Shown here piece after piece: positions 1-7,778 of a stretch of 26,695 nt of DNA. Position 1 is the stretch's first letter. Every line of letters starts with the position of its first letter. Below the pieces are notes generated by a model. That model searched no databases and was not told the origin of the DNA. It saw only the letters and a list, made by a program, of their open reading frames with translations. Source of the DNA: a virus. The stretch covers positions 7,332 through 34,026 of IMG/VR virus record IMGVR_UViG_3300030380_005869. One strand, 5' to 3'. Made by a program: the position numbers and the translations under genes.

Positions 1-842
1 TCGTAAGAGAAGAAACTTGGACAGAAGTACTTAGGCCAACACTTACTGAAAACAAAGGGGCAGCTTTATTTATTTCAACGCCAATAGGTATGGATAATTG
101 GTTTTACAGATTATGGGAAAAAGCAGAAGTTACAGATGACTGGGCTAGATTCCAATATCCAACAGTTGCTAATCCTATTATTGACCCAAAAGAAGTCGAA
201 TCAGCAAGAGAAGAATTAGGTGAATTAGTTTTTGCACAAGAGTATTTAGCAGAATTTATTTCTGAAGGTGCTCAAATGTTTAGAAGTCATTGGTTTAACT
301 ACTACAAGCTTGGTGTTGGCAGTTTATGGGTAGATGGTGAAAAGTTTGACATCAATAAAGATTTAGTTAGGTATGCAACAGTAGACTTGGCTGCATCAAC
401 AAAAGAATCAGCTGACTATACAGTAATATCTGTTTTTGGTCATCATATTGAATCAGATAGATTATTTATGTTAGATATGTTAAGACAAAGATTAGAAGCC
501 CCAGATATTGTTCCAGCAATTAAAAAAATGTTTGGAATACATAATCTAGAATGGGTAGGGATAGAAAAAGCAGGATTTCAATTAGCAATAGTTCAGTTTG
601 CCAGAAGAGAAGGATTAAGAATTAAAGAATTAAAAGCTGATAAAGATAAGCGTTCACGAGCACTTCCTTTGTCTGCTAAGATGGAAAGAGGACTAGTGTA
701 CTTTCCTAAAGACCAAGAATGGGTCGGCGAAGTTGAGAGAGAACTCTTAACTTTTCCAGTTGGTACTCACGATGATATCGTGGATACTTTAGCGTACGCT
801 TGTCTGGAAAGTGCAACTAAGAGAAAATGGGAAGCTTATTAA
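1..842 (+). CDS. terL: Terminase large subunit, C-terminal part (5' end outside window)
   Basis: This is the ATPase-nuclease motor that packages DNA into the prohead. The reading frame is open from base 3, upstream of the first ATG at 90, so the visible 279 residues are the C-terminal part. They include the end of the ATPase domain, with the coupling motif STPIG just before that ATG. The RNase H-like nuclease follows: an acidic strand in YATVDLAAS (Asp 99 counted from the ATG at 90), Glu 159 in GIEKAGFQ, and Asp 228/229 in HDDIVDTLAYA. These acidic residues fit the usual metal-binding triad. The stop codon directly abuts the portal ATG, which is the usual terminase-portal order. The family is clear; the packaging type (cos or pac) cannot be told from this fragment. 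Confidence 0.93.
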   Translation, partial: VREETWTEVLRPTLTENKGAALFISTPIGMDNWFYRLWEKAEVTDDWARFQYPTVANPIIDPKEVESAREELGELVFAQEYLAEFISEGAQMFRSHWFNYYKLGVGSLWVDGEKFDINKDLVRYATVDLAASTKESADYTVISVFGHHIESDRLFMLDMLRQRLEAPDIVPAIKKMFGIHNLEWVGIEKAGFQLAIVQFARREGLRIKELKADKDKRSRALPLSAKMERGLVYFPKDQEWVGEVERELLTFPVGTHDDIVDTLAYACLESATKRKWEAY

Positions 843-3302
843 ATGGCTGAAAAAAGTTTTTATAGAAAAGCTGTAGATTATCTGCAGAAACCACCACAAA
901 GATTAGAAGTTAAAAGAGGACCTCTAGATAAATACGAACAAACTCAAGGTTCTGTTTGGGGATACAATACGCAATCTGGATATTTTCCAAATAAACTTAT
1001 TGAAGAAATGGGCGATGGCCTTGGAAACTCAGCAGTAGTAGCTTGTTTAAATGTATTAGCTACATCATTTGCAGAGGCACCGTTAAAAGTTTATGAAAAA
1101 ACAGAGAATGGTAGAAAAGAAATTGTTAACCATCCAATGGAAATCCTTATGCAAAGGCCTAATGAATTTATTTCTGGTGCAGTTTTATCTCACTACCTAG
1201 TAACTTCTTTATCTGCACATGGTGATGCATTTTTATTAAAAGTTAAAAACAATAGAGGACAAGTAGTCCAGTTAATACCTTTGATGCCAAGTTATGTAAA
1301 AGTAAGAGGTAATTCAAAAGAACTTATTACTCACTATGAGTATCACGCAATACAGCAAAGTAACTCACTAAATCCAGATTTTGTAGAACTTCCAAGAGAA
1401 AATGTAGTTCACATTCGTCAAGGTATGGACCCAGACGACCATAGAAGAGGTTTTTCACCACTACGCTCAGTAATGAGAGAATTAGCTGGTGATGAAGCAG
1501 CAGGACAATTTGCTGTTGCATTGTTGCACAACATGGCTGTACCCGGAGTTATCTTAAGTCCAAAAGATGACTCTATGGGTGGCCCTTCAAGAGAAGAAGC
1601 TGAAGCAATAGCACAAGCATTTAAATCTAAATTTTCTGGTGCAAACAGAGGAGCACCTATGATTATGACTGGTGCAATGGATGTAGATGTTTTATCCTTT
1701 ACCCCAGAACAATTAAACCTAAAAGCTTTAAGAAGATTACCAGAAGAAAGAGTATCTTCAGTTCTTGGTGTTCCAGCAATACTTGCAGGTCTTGGAGCTG
1801 GTCTTGATGCAGCTACTTACAACAATACAAGAGAACTTAGAGAGTTCTTTACTGAACAAAAAATGATTCCTTTGTGGAGTGCAGTGGCTTCAGAACTAAC
1901 TCATCAATTACTTCATGATGATTTTGAAAATGATAATTACAACATAAGTGCCAATTACGATTTAGATATGGTCAGAGCTTTATCTGGCGATAGACAAGAT
2001 TTAATTAAAACAATGAACTCTGGTGTACAAGGTGGATTTGTAACTATAGGTGAAGCAAGACAATCACTTGGTTTAGATGCACAAGATTCTCATAATGTAT
2101 ATTTAAGGCCTTTAAACATGGTTGCTGTTGCTGAAGGGGATACAGGAATTGTAGTTCCAGAAAAAACTGATGATGAAAAAGCTGCATTGAATACTACTAG
2201 ATTCCAGCCCGAGGTAAGAAGAACAAGAAGAGTAGTTGGGAAAAAACCAAAGAAAAAGAAAACTATAATTGATACTACTATGGAATTTAAATCTAGCGAA
2301 GGTAAGTTCAATTCTGATGACTTTGATGAAAAAGCTCCTATATCTGCAAAAGTTAAAAAAGTTTTACAAAAAAAAGTAAGAGACCATAATGCTAAAAATC
2401 CAAAGCACAGAGCTACATATGGAATGTTGGCTAAAGTTTTTAGAAGAGGAGTAGGTGCTTACAGAGGTAATCCTTCTTCAGTTCGTGGAAATGTAACAGG
2501 TGCAACCCAGTGGGGAATAGCCAGAGTAAATGCTTTCTTGAAAGGACTAAAAGGTAGATTTCCAAGAAGTGCATTTGATAGAGACTTACTTCCATCAGCC
2601 CATCCTTTAAGTTCAAAGAAATCACAAAAAGCTATGTCAGTTGCTATTGGTGATGCAGTATCTTGGTCAATAAATAAAGACCCAGACCCACCATCAATAG
2701 TTCATGGAATAGTTAAGTCAGTCAATGGTGAAAAGAAGGAAGCAACAATGACTGTTTGGGCAATAATGGATAATGGCTCTCATAAAAAAACAGATAGAGA
2801 TGTCACTATGCCATTTTCAAAATTAAGAAAAATTAAAGACTGGAGAGAATCGAAAGCTCCTAAAGATATTACTAACTTTCCTAGAAGTGGAGATAATCAA
2901 AAAATTAGTCTTAGTAATTCACAACATAAACAATTTCCAGACCACGCTTATGTAAAAAATTTAAAAGAAAATTATCCAAAGATTTGGAGAAGAGCAGGTA
3001 CTGGTGGTAATCCTCCAACATCATTTACAGGGAACGATGCATACAGAAACTGGACTAAATATAAAGCAGGAGACAGAAGCTCTTCAGTTTTATCTTGGGT
3101 CAAAAGAAGAGAAAGATTCATGAATCGTCACAAGAAAAACAATAGACTTAACGGTACTATTGCTGTGATGAAATGGGGTGGAGTTACTTCTTCGGGAGTT
3201 TCTGCAATGAAAGCGTTAGTAAATGAGCAAAAGAAAAAAGAAGATGCGAGAAAAAAAGCTGTCGAGCAACTTCTTGCTCCTAACGACAATTTGACAAGCT
3301 AA
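843..3302 (+). CDS. Portal protein with long C-terminal multi-domain extension
   Basis: The portal forms the dodecameric ring at the capsid vertex through which DNA passes. Residues 1 to about 430 look like an HK97/SPP1-type portal, with a conserved patch ATYNNTRELREFF near residues 323-335 followed by the LWSAVASELTHQLL helix. The protein is 819 residues, about twice the usual 400-500. From about residue 480 there are three further segments. Residues 500-590 are basic (PKHRATYGMLAKVFRRGVGAYRG, then QWGIARVNAFL). Residues 598-667 resemble a Tudor/SH3-like barrel (IGDAVSW, HGIVKSV, PFSKLRKIK). Residues 688-800 are Trp-rich and basic (RRAGTGGNPPTSFTGNDAYRN split by short gaps, ending MKWGGV). 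Similar modules occur attached to portals or proteases of marine phages; their function is unknown. I see no frameshift or stop separating the parts. Confidence 0.88.
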   Translation: MAEKSFYRKAVDYLQKPPQRLEVKRGPLDKYEQTQGSVWGYNTQSGYFPNKLIEEMGDGLGNSAVVACLNVLATSFAEAPLKVYEKTENGRKEIVNHPMEILMQRPNEFISGAVLSHYLVTSLSAHGDAFLLKVKNNRGQVVQLIPLMPSYVKVRGNSKELITHYEYHAIQQSNSLNPDFVELPRENVVHIRQGMDPDDHRRGFSPLRSVMRELAGDEAAGQFAVALLHNMAVPGVILSPKDDSMGGPSREEAEAIAQAFKSKFSGANRGAPMIMTGAMDVDVLSFTPEQLNLKALRRLPEERVSSVLGVPAILAGLGAGLDAATYNNTRELREFFTEQKMIPLWSAVASELTHQLLHDDFENDNYNISANYDLDMVRALSGDRQDLIKTMNSGVQGGFVTIGEARQSLGLDAQDSHNVYLRPLNMVAVAEGDTGIVVPEKTDDEKAALNTTRFQPEVRRTRRVVGKKPKKKKTIIDTTMEFKSSEGKFNSDDFDEKAPISAKVKKVLQKKVRDHNAKNPKHRATYGMLAKVFRRGVGAYRGNPSSVRGNVTGATQWGIARVNAFLKGLKGRFPRSAFDRDLLPSAHPLSSKKSQKAMSVAIGDAVSWSINKDPDPPSIVHGIVKSVNGEKKEATMTVWAIMDNGSHKKTDRDVTMPFSKLRKIKDWRESKAPKDITNFPRSGDNQKISLSNSQHKQFPDHAYVKNLKENYPKIWRRAGTGGNPPTSFTGNDAYRNWTKYKAGDRSSSVLSWVKRRERFMNRHKKNNRLNGTIAVMKWGGVTSSGVSAMKALVNEQKKKEDARKKAVEQLLAPNDNLTS

Positions 3303-3320
3303 AATAAATAATGATATACG
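3291..3320 (+). promoter_or_regulatory. Weak candidate promoter before protease and capsid genes
   Basis: A perfect TTGACA lies at 3291-3296 in the last codons of the portal gene. TATACG follows 18 bases later at 3315-3320 and matches only the first four positions of a -10 box. The next gene has an AGAGGA ribosome site and starts at 3339. An extra promoter here could raise protease and capsid output, but one good hexamer in AT-rich coding DNA is weak evidence. Confidence 0.22.
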
Positions 3321-3338
3321 AAAGAGGATATTAATAGT

Positions 3339-4649
3339 ATGAGTGATGAGCAAAAATTAAATAAGTCTATAGAATTTAAAACTATAGATGACGAGAAAGG
3401 TGCTGTCGAAGCAGTATTCTCAGTTTACAATAATTTAGATAGTGATGGAGATGTAGTTATTCCCGGAGCTATCAAATCTGGATTTAAGGACAATCAAGTA
3501 CCGATGGTCTTTGCCCACAAGTGGGACCAGCCAATTGGAAAAGGCGTCATAGAAACAGATGACGATAAAGCAGTATTTAAAGGAAGTTTCTTTATGGGAA
3601 CTGAGGCTGGTAAGGAGGCTTATAACCTAGCTAAGGAAATGGGCGACTTACAAGAATGGTCATTTGGTTTTAGAATCAATGATTATGAAGTTGCACCTTT
3701 TACTAAAGATGGCTCAGACGAAGTTGATGCAAGATATTTGAAAGACTTAGAGGTCTTTGAAGTATCTCCAGTTCTAGTCGGTGCTAACAGAGAAACTTAT
3801 ACTCTTGCTATTAAAAGCGGTGAAGAAGCTGTTTATGAAAATTCAAATATTGAAAAAGCAGCTAACCCAGAAGATGTTTTTGACAATCCAGCAGAAGCTA
3901 TGGAAAGGTCAAAAAAACTTTCTTGTGCAATTGGTGTACACACTCACAAACTAGATGATGGTAAAGAAGTATTTATGCCTTGTAAAACTCATGAAGAATA
4001 TGATGAAGCTACAGGGAATTCAGACAAACCAAAAGAAAAAGATTTAGACCCTAATGAGGAAGAAAATTCTTGCAATTGTAATTGTGGAAAAGAAGATTCT
4101 CAAGAGGGTGAAGAAAAAGTTTCGGAAAACGACTCACTGCTTACAGGGAAGCGTTTTTCTGAAGAGGTCAAAGATGTGCTTGCAGCGTTGGAAAGCCTCA
4201 TTGTGAGAGCGAAAGCTATTGAAGTTTTACGCTCAAAAGATGGAAGGACATTATCGGAGAGAGCTAGTTCTGCTTTAAGAGCAGTACAAGAAGACCTTAA
4301 CGATGCTTGGACTGAGATAGATGATATTTTAGTTGAAGCTACTACAAAACCAGAAACTGAAGAAGTTACTGAAACTCCGGAAGCTGTTGTTGAGGAAACT
4401 CAAGCAGTAGAAGTTGAAGAAGAAATTTCTGAAGATGTTGAGATTGAAGAAGCTGAAACTGAAATAATTGAAGTTGAAGAAGAAGTATCAACTGAGGAAG
4501 AAGCAGAAGAAGTAAGTGAAGAGGTAGTTGAAGAAGTTTCAGAAGTCAGTGTCGAAGATGCTGATGATGAAATTGATGCTTTATTTGCTGAATCACAAAA
4601 TCTTATTGCTGAATCAATTCTTGTAGAACTAGACGACGAAGAAGTATAA
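3339..4649 (+). CDS. HK97-family (S78) prohead protease with Cys-rich insert and acidic C-terminal tail
   Basis: This protease matures the prohead by cutting scaffold and capsid N-termini. The protease domain covers residues 10-155. It has VFSVYNNLDSDGDVVIPGA, the catalytic His 60 in FAHKW, and the catalytic Ser 108 in EWSFGF. The third residue is probably in the following LEVFEVSPV region. The protein is 436 residues, longer than the usual ~200. Residues 170-230 carry NPAEAMERSKKL and a Cys/His stretch (SCAIGVHTH, then MPCKTHEEY), followed by CNCNC. The last ~100 residues are extremely rich in Glu and Val (EVEEE, EEVSEE) and could act as a fused scaffold, since no separate scaffold gene is visible before the capsid. 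That last role is inference. An AGAGGA ribosome site lies about 10 bases before the ATG. Confidence 0.88.
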   Translation: MSDEQKLNKSIEFKTIDDEKGAVEAVFSVYNNLDSDGDVVIPGAIKSGFKDNQVPMVFAHKWDQPIGKGVIETDDDKAVFKGSFFMGTEAGKEAYNLAKEMGDLQEWSFGFRINDYEVAPFTKDGSDEVDARYLKDLEVFEVSPVLVGANRETYTLAIKSGEEAVYENSNIEKAANPEDVFDNPAEAMERSKKLSCAIGVHTHKLDDGKEVFMPCKTHEEYDEATGNSDKPKEKDLDPNEEENSCNCNCGKEDSQEGEEKVSENDSLLTGKRFSEEVKDVLAALESLIVRAKAIEVLRSKDGRTLSERASSALRAVQEDLNDAWTEIDDILVEATTKPETEEVTETPEAVVEETQAVEVEEEISEDVEIEEAETEIIEVEEEVSTEEEAEEVSEEVVEEVSEVSVEDADDEIDALFAESQNLIAESILVELDDEEV

Positions 4650-4671
4650 GCAATTTATTTGGAGAATTATA

Positions 4672-5904
4672 ATGTCAGATTATAACGAAACACTTCAAAA
4701 GAAAAGGGCTGAGTTAAAAGAAGTCTTTGATAATCCAGCAGATGACGGTAAGTATACTGCTGAGCAAAAAAATGCTATCAATGGACTTAATACTGAGCTT
4801 GCTGAGTTAGTAGACGCAGCTAATAATGCTAAAGCCAAAGCTAAGAACGAAAAAGCTATGGAAGAAGCAGTATTTGCAGCTGAAGAAGTTGACAATGCAC
4901 CAAAAACAATTGGTGAATCATTTGTTAACACTGAGGCTTACAAAGGCTATCAAGATGCTGGAGTAAAAGGTCTTGACTCAACAGTTAAGTTCTCACCTAT
5001 GGGCTATAAAGCTACATTAGGTGCAGGTCTATCTCAGAACTTCCCACCAGAAGTGTTAAGACAACCGGGAATCTTAGAGTCCGCTCTTAGAGACCCAGAC
5101 GCAGTGATTGGTCTTTTTGACCAAATCGAAACTGACCAAAATTCATTTGCATATATGGAAGAAACTACATTCACAAATGCTGCTGCTGAACAAGCAGAAG
5201 AGGCAACAACTGCTGAAGCTACATTAGACTTCACAGAAAAAACAGCATCAATTAGAAAAATTGGTGTTTTCTTGCCAGTGACTGAAGAACTTCTTGCAGA
5301 TGTAAATGGAATTCAAGGTTATGTGAACTCAAGACTTGGCACAATGATGAAGCTAAGACTTGACGGACAAATTATGGATGGCGACGGTAGTGCTCCTAAC
5401 CTAGGCGGATTATTAAATACATCTGGAATTAACTCATTTGCATATGGGTCATATTCCGGTGAATTGGCTAGATTAGGACAAATTTACCAAGCTATTACAG
5501 AAATTAGAAAAGATGCATTTGTAGAACCAGATGCAATAATTATGCACCCATCAGATTGGTACGACATCGTAACATCAGTTACTGATATCGCTACTACAAC
5601 ATCTGGTGCTGCTTCCAAGAACCCATTATTTATGGTTGCTGGTGGCTTTGGTGCAGATGTAGCCCCAAGACTTTGGGGTCTTCCAGTCGTTACAACTTCT
5701 GCAGTTGCTGCAGGAACACAAATGGTTGGTAGATTTGGCGGCGGAGAAGCTGCTCATCTTGTGATGCGACAAGGCGTTGACCTTGCTGTATCTGACTCAC
5801 ATAGTGACTTTTTCCTTAAAGGAAAACTTGCTATTAGAGCAACAATGAGAGTAGGTCTCGTAGTCTATAGACCAACTGCATTCTGTAAATTAACACAAAT
5901 GTAA
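4672..5904 (+). CDS. Major capsid protein, HK97 fold
   Basis: This is the subunit of the icosahedral head. Residues 1 to about 75 are a charged helical delta domain (TLQKKRAELKEVF, LNTELAELVDAA), which in this family acts as an internal scaffold and is removed by the upstream protease. The rest matches the HK97 gp5 family in order and size. It has an N-arm region (LGAGLSQNFPPEV), an E-loop-like stretch rich in Glu/Ala (AAAEQAEEATTAEA), and the spine helix with VTEELLADVNGIQGYVNSRL and LRLDGQIMDGDG. It ends in the P-domain strand ATMRVGLVVYRPTAFCKL. The gene has a good GGAG ribosome site at 4661-4664, 7 bases before the ATG, and is followed by a strong hairpin. The Lys-Asn pair needed for HK97 cross-linking was not tested. 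Confidence 0.92.
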   Translation: MSDYNETLQKKRAELKEVFDNPADDGKYTAEQKNAINGLNTELAELVDAANNAKAKAKNEKAMEEAVFAAEEVDNAPKTIGESFVNTEAYKGYQDAGVKGLDSTVKFSPMGYKATLGAGLSQNFPPEVLRQPGILESALRDPDAVIGLFDQIETDQNSFAYMEETTFTNAAAEQAEEATTAEATLDFTEKTASIRKIGVFLPVTEELLADVNGIQGYVNSRLGTMMKLRLDGQIMDGDGSAPNLGGLLNTSGINSFAYGSYSGELARLGQIYQAITEIRKDAFVEPDAIIMHPSDWYDIVTSVTDIATTTSGAASKNPLFMVAGGFGADVAPRLWGLPVVTTSAVAAGTQMVGRFGGGEAAHLVMRQGVDLAVSDSHSDFFLKGKLAIRATMRVGLVVYRPTAFCKLTQM

Positions 5905-5928
5905 TAACATTTCTTGTTAAAAGAATTA

Positions 5929-5956
5929 GTAATGGGGGATTTAGTTCCCCCATTAC
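5929..5956 (+). terminator. Perfect 11-bp hairpin after the capsid gene (possible terminator or mRNA stabiliser)
   Basis: Bases 5929-5939 pair perfectly with 5946-5956 (GTAATGGGGG against CCCCCATTAC plus one A-T pair), leaving a 6-base loop. It starts 24 bases after the capsid stop. The 3' side runs into A-rich sequence rather than a T-run, so it is not a textbook intrinsic terminator in either direction. It may attenuate read-through or protect the 3' end of an abundant capsid message. Confidence 0.5.
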
Positions 5957-5982
5957 CAAAAAATAAAAAGGAAAAATTTTAA

Positions 5983-6222
5983 ATGAGTGAATTTATAAAA
6001 GTAGAGAAAGATATCTGGAAGCTTAAAGATGGTTCTTTGTGGGAAGGCAATGTAAATGAATGCCCAGAAGGTAACCCAGATAATATTGCCCACGCTGGTA
6101 AGGAGTATCAAGAAGATTATTTGAAACTTCACGGTTGGGGTAAGAAAAAAGCTGCTCCTAAAAAAGCTGCAGCCAAAAAAGCTCCAGAGACTAAAGCACA
6201 AAAACCAGCTGAAGACAAGTAG
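5983..6222 (+). CDS. Small unknown protein with histone H1-like Lys/Ala tail
   Basis: This 79-residue protein has no family I can name. Residues 1-48 form a compact acidic-aromatic part with several Trp and a Cys (DIWKLKDGSLWEGN, then NECPEG). Residues 50-79 are a low-complexity Lys/Ala/Pro tail (GKKKAAPKKAAAKKAPETK). The tail resembles nucleic-acid-binding tails of histone H1-like proteins, so DNA or capsid-interior binding is possible but only inferred. The gene sits between capsid and head-tail connector, where small head decoration or completion proteins are common. An AAGG ribosome site about 11 bases upstream and tight spacing to the next gene support expression. Confidence 0.72.
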   Translation: MSEFIKVEKDIWKLKDGSLWEGNVNECPEGNPDNIAHAGKEYQEDYLKLHGWGKKKAAPKKAAAKKAPETKAQKPAEDK

Positions 6223-6232
6223 GTCATAGCCA

Positions 6233-6919
6233 ATGGCACTAAGTACTGTTTCAGATGTTAAAAGTGTTATTGGTGTTGACATGTCCTCAACCGACGAAAC
6301 GGCAGTAACAAATATATTTATCAAGGCAGCTGATGCTGCAATTAAAAACTTTGTTGGTTATGAATTAGAGTATGCAACTGGAATTGTTGATACATTTGAT
6401 GGAAATAGCCAAGAAGAAATATACACAAGTGTTGCCCCTATAATATCTGTAACTTCTGTAGTAGAAGACGCAGTAACATTGACTGAGGGCAATCAAGAAC
6501 ATTATGTTGTATATAAATCCTTAGGTAAAATTAAAAAAACCGGAGAAAAACAATTTTCAAGTATAAGACTGCAAAACATAGTAGTTACCTATGTTGCTGG
6601 CTACTCAGATAGTGAAGCATCTGCAGAAAATATTCCAGTAGATATAAAACTTATAAGTGCTAGAGCTGCTGGTAAGTTATTTGTGGCTGCTGCCGCTTTA
6701 GGGTCTCAACAAAGCACAGGGCAAGTGGGAACTCATGCAGCAGACACTACAAACGATTCACAGTTTCAATTAGTAAAATCTGAGTCATTAGGAGACTATT
6801 CAGCAACTTACGAATCAGTCACAGAACTTTTAGATAATGAAATTTTGACTGATAAAGATAAACAAACACTATCAAAATATAAGAGACAATACTTCACATC
6901 AGCTCACATTTTAGACTAG
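6233..6919 (+). CDS. Head-tail connector protein, gp6-like
   Basis: The 228-residue product resembles the HK97 gp6/phiE125 gp8 adaptor family that docks under the portal ring. The N-terminus is helical (STVSDVKSVIGV, ETAVTNIFIKAADAAIKNFVGYELE), the usual family opening. It is followed by the strand-rich block VDTFDGNSQEEIYTSVAPIISV and the late YVAGYSD segment and helices (DIKLISARAAGKLFVAAAAL). The C-terminal third (residues 150-228) is longer than the minimal family fold. Position right after the capsid block fits this role. The start ATG at 6233 lies 10 bases after the preceding stop and no clear ribosome site is seen. Confidence 0.78.
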   Translation: MALSTVSDVKSVIGVDMSSTDETAVTNIFIKAADAAIKNFVGYELEYATGIVDTFDGNSQEEIYTSVAPIISVTSVVEDAVTLTEGNQEHYVVYKSLGKIKKTGEKQFSSIRLQNIVVTYVAGYSDSEASAENIPVDIKLISARAAGKLFVAAAALGSQQSTGQVGTHAADTTNDSQFQLVKSESLGDYSATYESVTELLDNEILTDKDKQTLSKYKRQYFTSAHILD

Positions 6920-6928
6920 AATATAACT

Positions 6929-7138
6929 ATGTCAGATAATTTAGAATTCAATAAATCACAGCGTAAAGCTTGGTTATCGGGAATAGATTTTGAAGTATTT
7001 GCAGAAGCAGTTATTGAACAAATGAACAGTCTTAGAATGCAAAAAGTTAACTTAGTGCAAGATATGGACGATATTGTCAATGATTATATGCAAGTATGCA
7101 AAAAGTATCCTATTAAAACCAAAAAAACAAAAAAATAA
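6929..7138 (+). CDS. Small unknown protein in head-completion region
   Basis: This 69-residue protein is mostly helical by composition (FEVFAEAVIEQMNSLRMQKVNLVQDMDDIVNDYMQ). It ends in a basic tail (KKYPIKTKKTKK). I do not recognise a family. It starts 9 bases after the connector gene and stops 3 bases before the zinc-ribbon gene, so it is in the same operon. Codon use and A-rich style match its neighbours, and it has no overlapping better candidate on the other strand. A structural or DNA-contacting role is only suggested by position and charge. Confidence 0.62.
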   Translation: MSDNLEFNKSQRKAWLSGIDFEVFAEAVIEQMNSLRMQKVNLVQDMDDIVNDYMQVCKKYPIKTKKTKK

Positions 7139-7141
7139 ATC

Positions 7142-7381
7142 GTGGCTCGTTACGATTATAAATGTTCAAAATGTGAGCATCATTTCGAAGTAGTACATTC
7201 AATCCATGAAGACCCTAAAATCAAATGTGAGAAATGCAAAGGTAAAGCTCAAAGACAAATTAGCACTCGAGTATATCTATATGGAACTGTTGGGGTTGAT
7301 TGGAATACTGACCCTTCTAAAGTTTCTCAATCAATGAAAGATAAAGCTAGAAAAGCTGCTAAACGGAAGCAGTCTTTTTAA
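7142..7381 (+). CDS. FmdB-type zinc-ribbon protein
   Basis: The 79-residue product opens ARYDYKCSKCEHHFEV and has two CxxC knuckles at Cys 8/11 and Cys 29/32. This is the pattern of the FmdB/CxxC putative regulatory family, small zinc ribbons often found in phages and bacteria. After the ribbon comes a conserved-looking RQISTRVYLYGTVGVDW segment and a basic C-terminus (KDKARKAAKRKQSF). The start is GTG at 7142, 4 bases after the previous stop; no ATG is available nearby in frame and no ribosome site is evident, so coupling to the upstream gene is likely. Its 3' end overlaps the leftward SET gene by 23 bases. The biochemical role is unknown; zinc binding is inferred. Confidence 0.8.
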   Translation: MARYDYKCSKCEHHFEVVHSIHEDPKIKCEKCKGKAQRQISTRVYLYGTVGVDWNTDPSKVSQSMKDKARKAAKRKQSF

Positions 7382-7694
7382 CATTATAAAGAGTATATTT
7401 TAGAGTTATCTCTTCATCTGGCATAATGTCAATTGATGTAATTAAATAATAGTAAGGACCTATCTTAATTAATTCACAATTAGGCTCTTCACTATGATTT
7501 ATAAATCCTCCTAAAGGAGTTCTTATTCTGTCGTTTGCAAAATCAGTATTATAGACATGACTACAACCTAAATTCATACCTTTTGATAAAGCAAAGGTAG
7601 CAAAAAGACCATATCCTTCAATAGGTGATTTTCTTATTTCAACTTCTGGTGGTAAAGGCCTGTAGTTTTTATCTTCTTCCATTTTCTCTATCAT
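7359..7694 (-). CDS. Compact SET-domain protein (putative protein-lysine methyltransferase)
   Basis: SET proteins transfer methyl groups from S-adenosylmethionine to lysines of proteins. This 111-residue product has the core SET signatures in order: IEGYGLFAT (residues 25-33), then RTPLGGFINHSEEPNC with the NHS and PN positions of the active-site/AdoMet motif (residues 66-72). DEEITLKYTLY follows at 93-103 and corresponds to the GEELTxDY motif and its catalytic Tyr. There is no Cys-rich post-SET zinc domain, and the fold would be near minimal size. It is the last gene of the leftward cassette and overlaps the 35-aa zinc-ribbon peptide by 26 bases, so its translation may be coupled. An in-frame ATG at codon 5 (7682) is an alternative start. 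The target is unknown; phage or host proteins are both possible. Confidence 0.82.
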   Translation of the reverse strand: MIEKMEEDKNYRPLPPEVEIRKSPIEGYGLFATFALSKGMNLGCSHVYNTDFANDRIRTPLGGFINHSEEPNCELIKIGPYYYLITSIDIMPDEEITLKYTLYNVKKTASV

Positions 7695-7776
7695 TTAATT
7701 TAAATAAACATGAATCACAAATAGTCAGTGCATCTGATTTCATAAGTTCATTTTTACACACTTTACAATTATACAT
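7669..7776 (-). CDS. Tiny 35-aa zinc-ribbon-like peptide
   Basis: Reading leftward from ATG 7776 gives MYNCKVCKNE at the start and TICDSCLFKL further on, ending GRR and TAA at 7671-7669. Two CxxC pairs (Cys 4/7 and Cys 20/23) in 35 residues fit a minimal zinc ribbon. A strong ribosome site AAGGAG lies 6 bases before the ATG, at 7788-7783. It begins 2 bases after the stop of the upstream gene and overlaps the start of the SET gene, as expected for a coupled operon. It is too short for ordinary gene callers. I do not recognise a family; zinc binding is inferred from the cysteines. Confidence 0.66.
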   Translation of the reverse strand: MYNCKVCKNELMKSDALTICDSCLFKLNDRENGRR

Positions 7777-7778
7777 AA

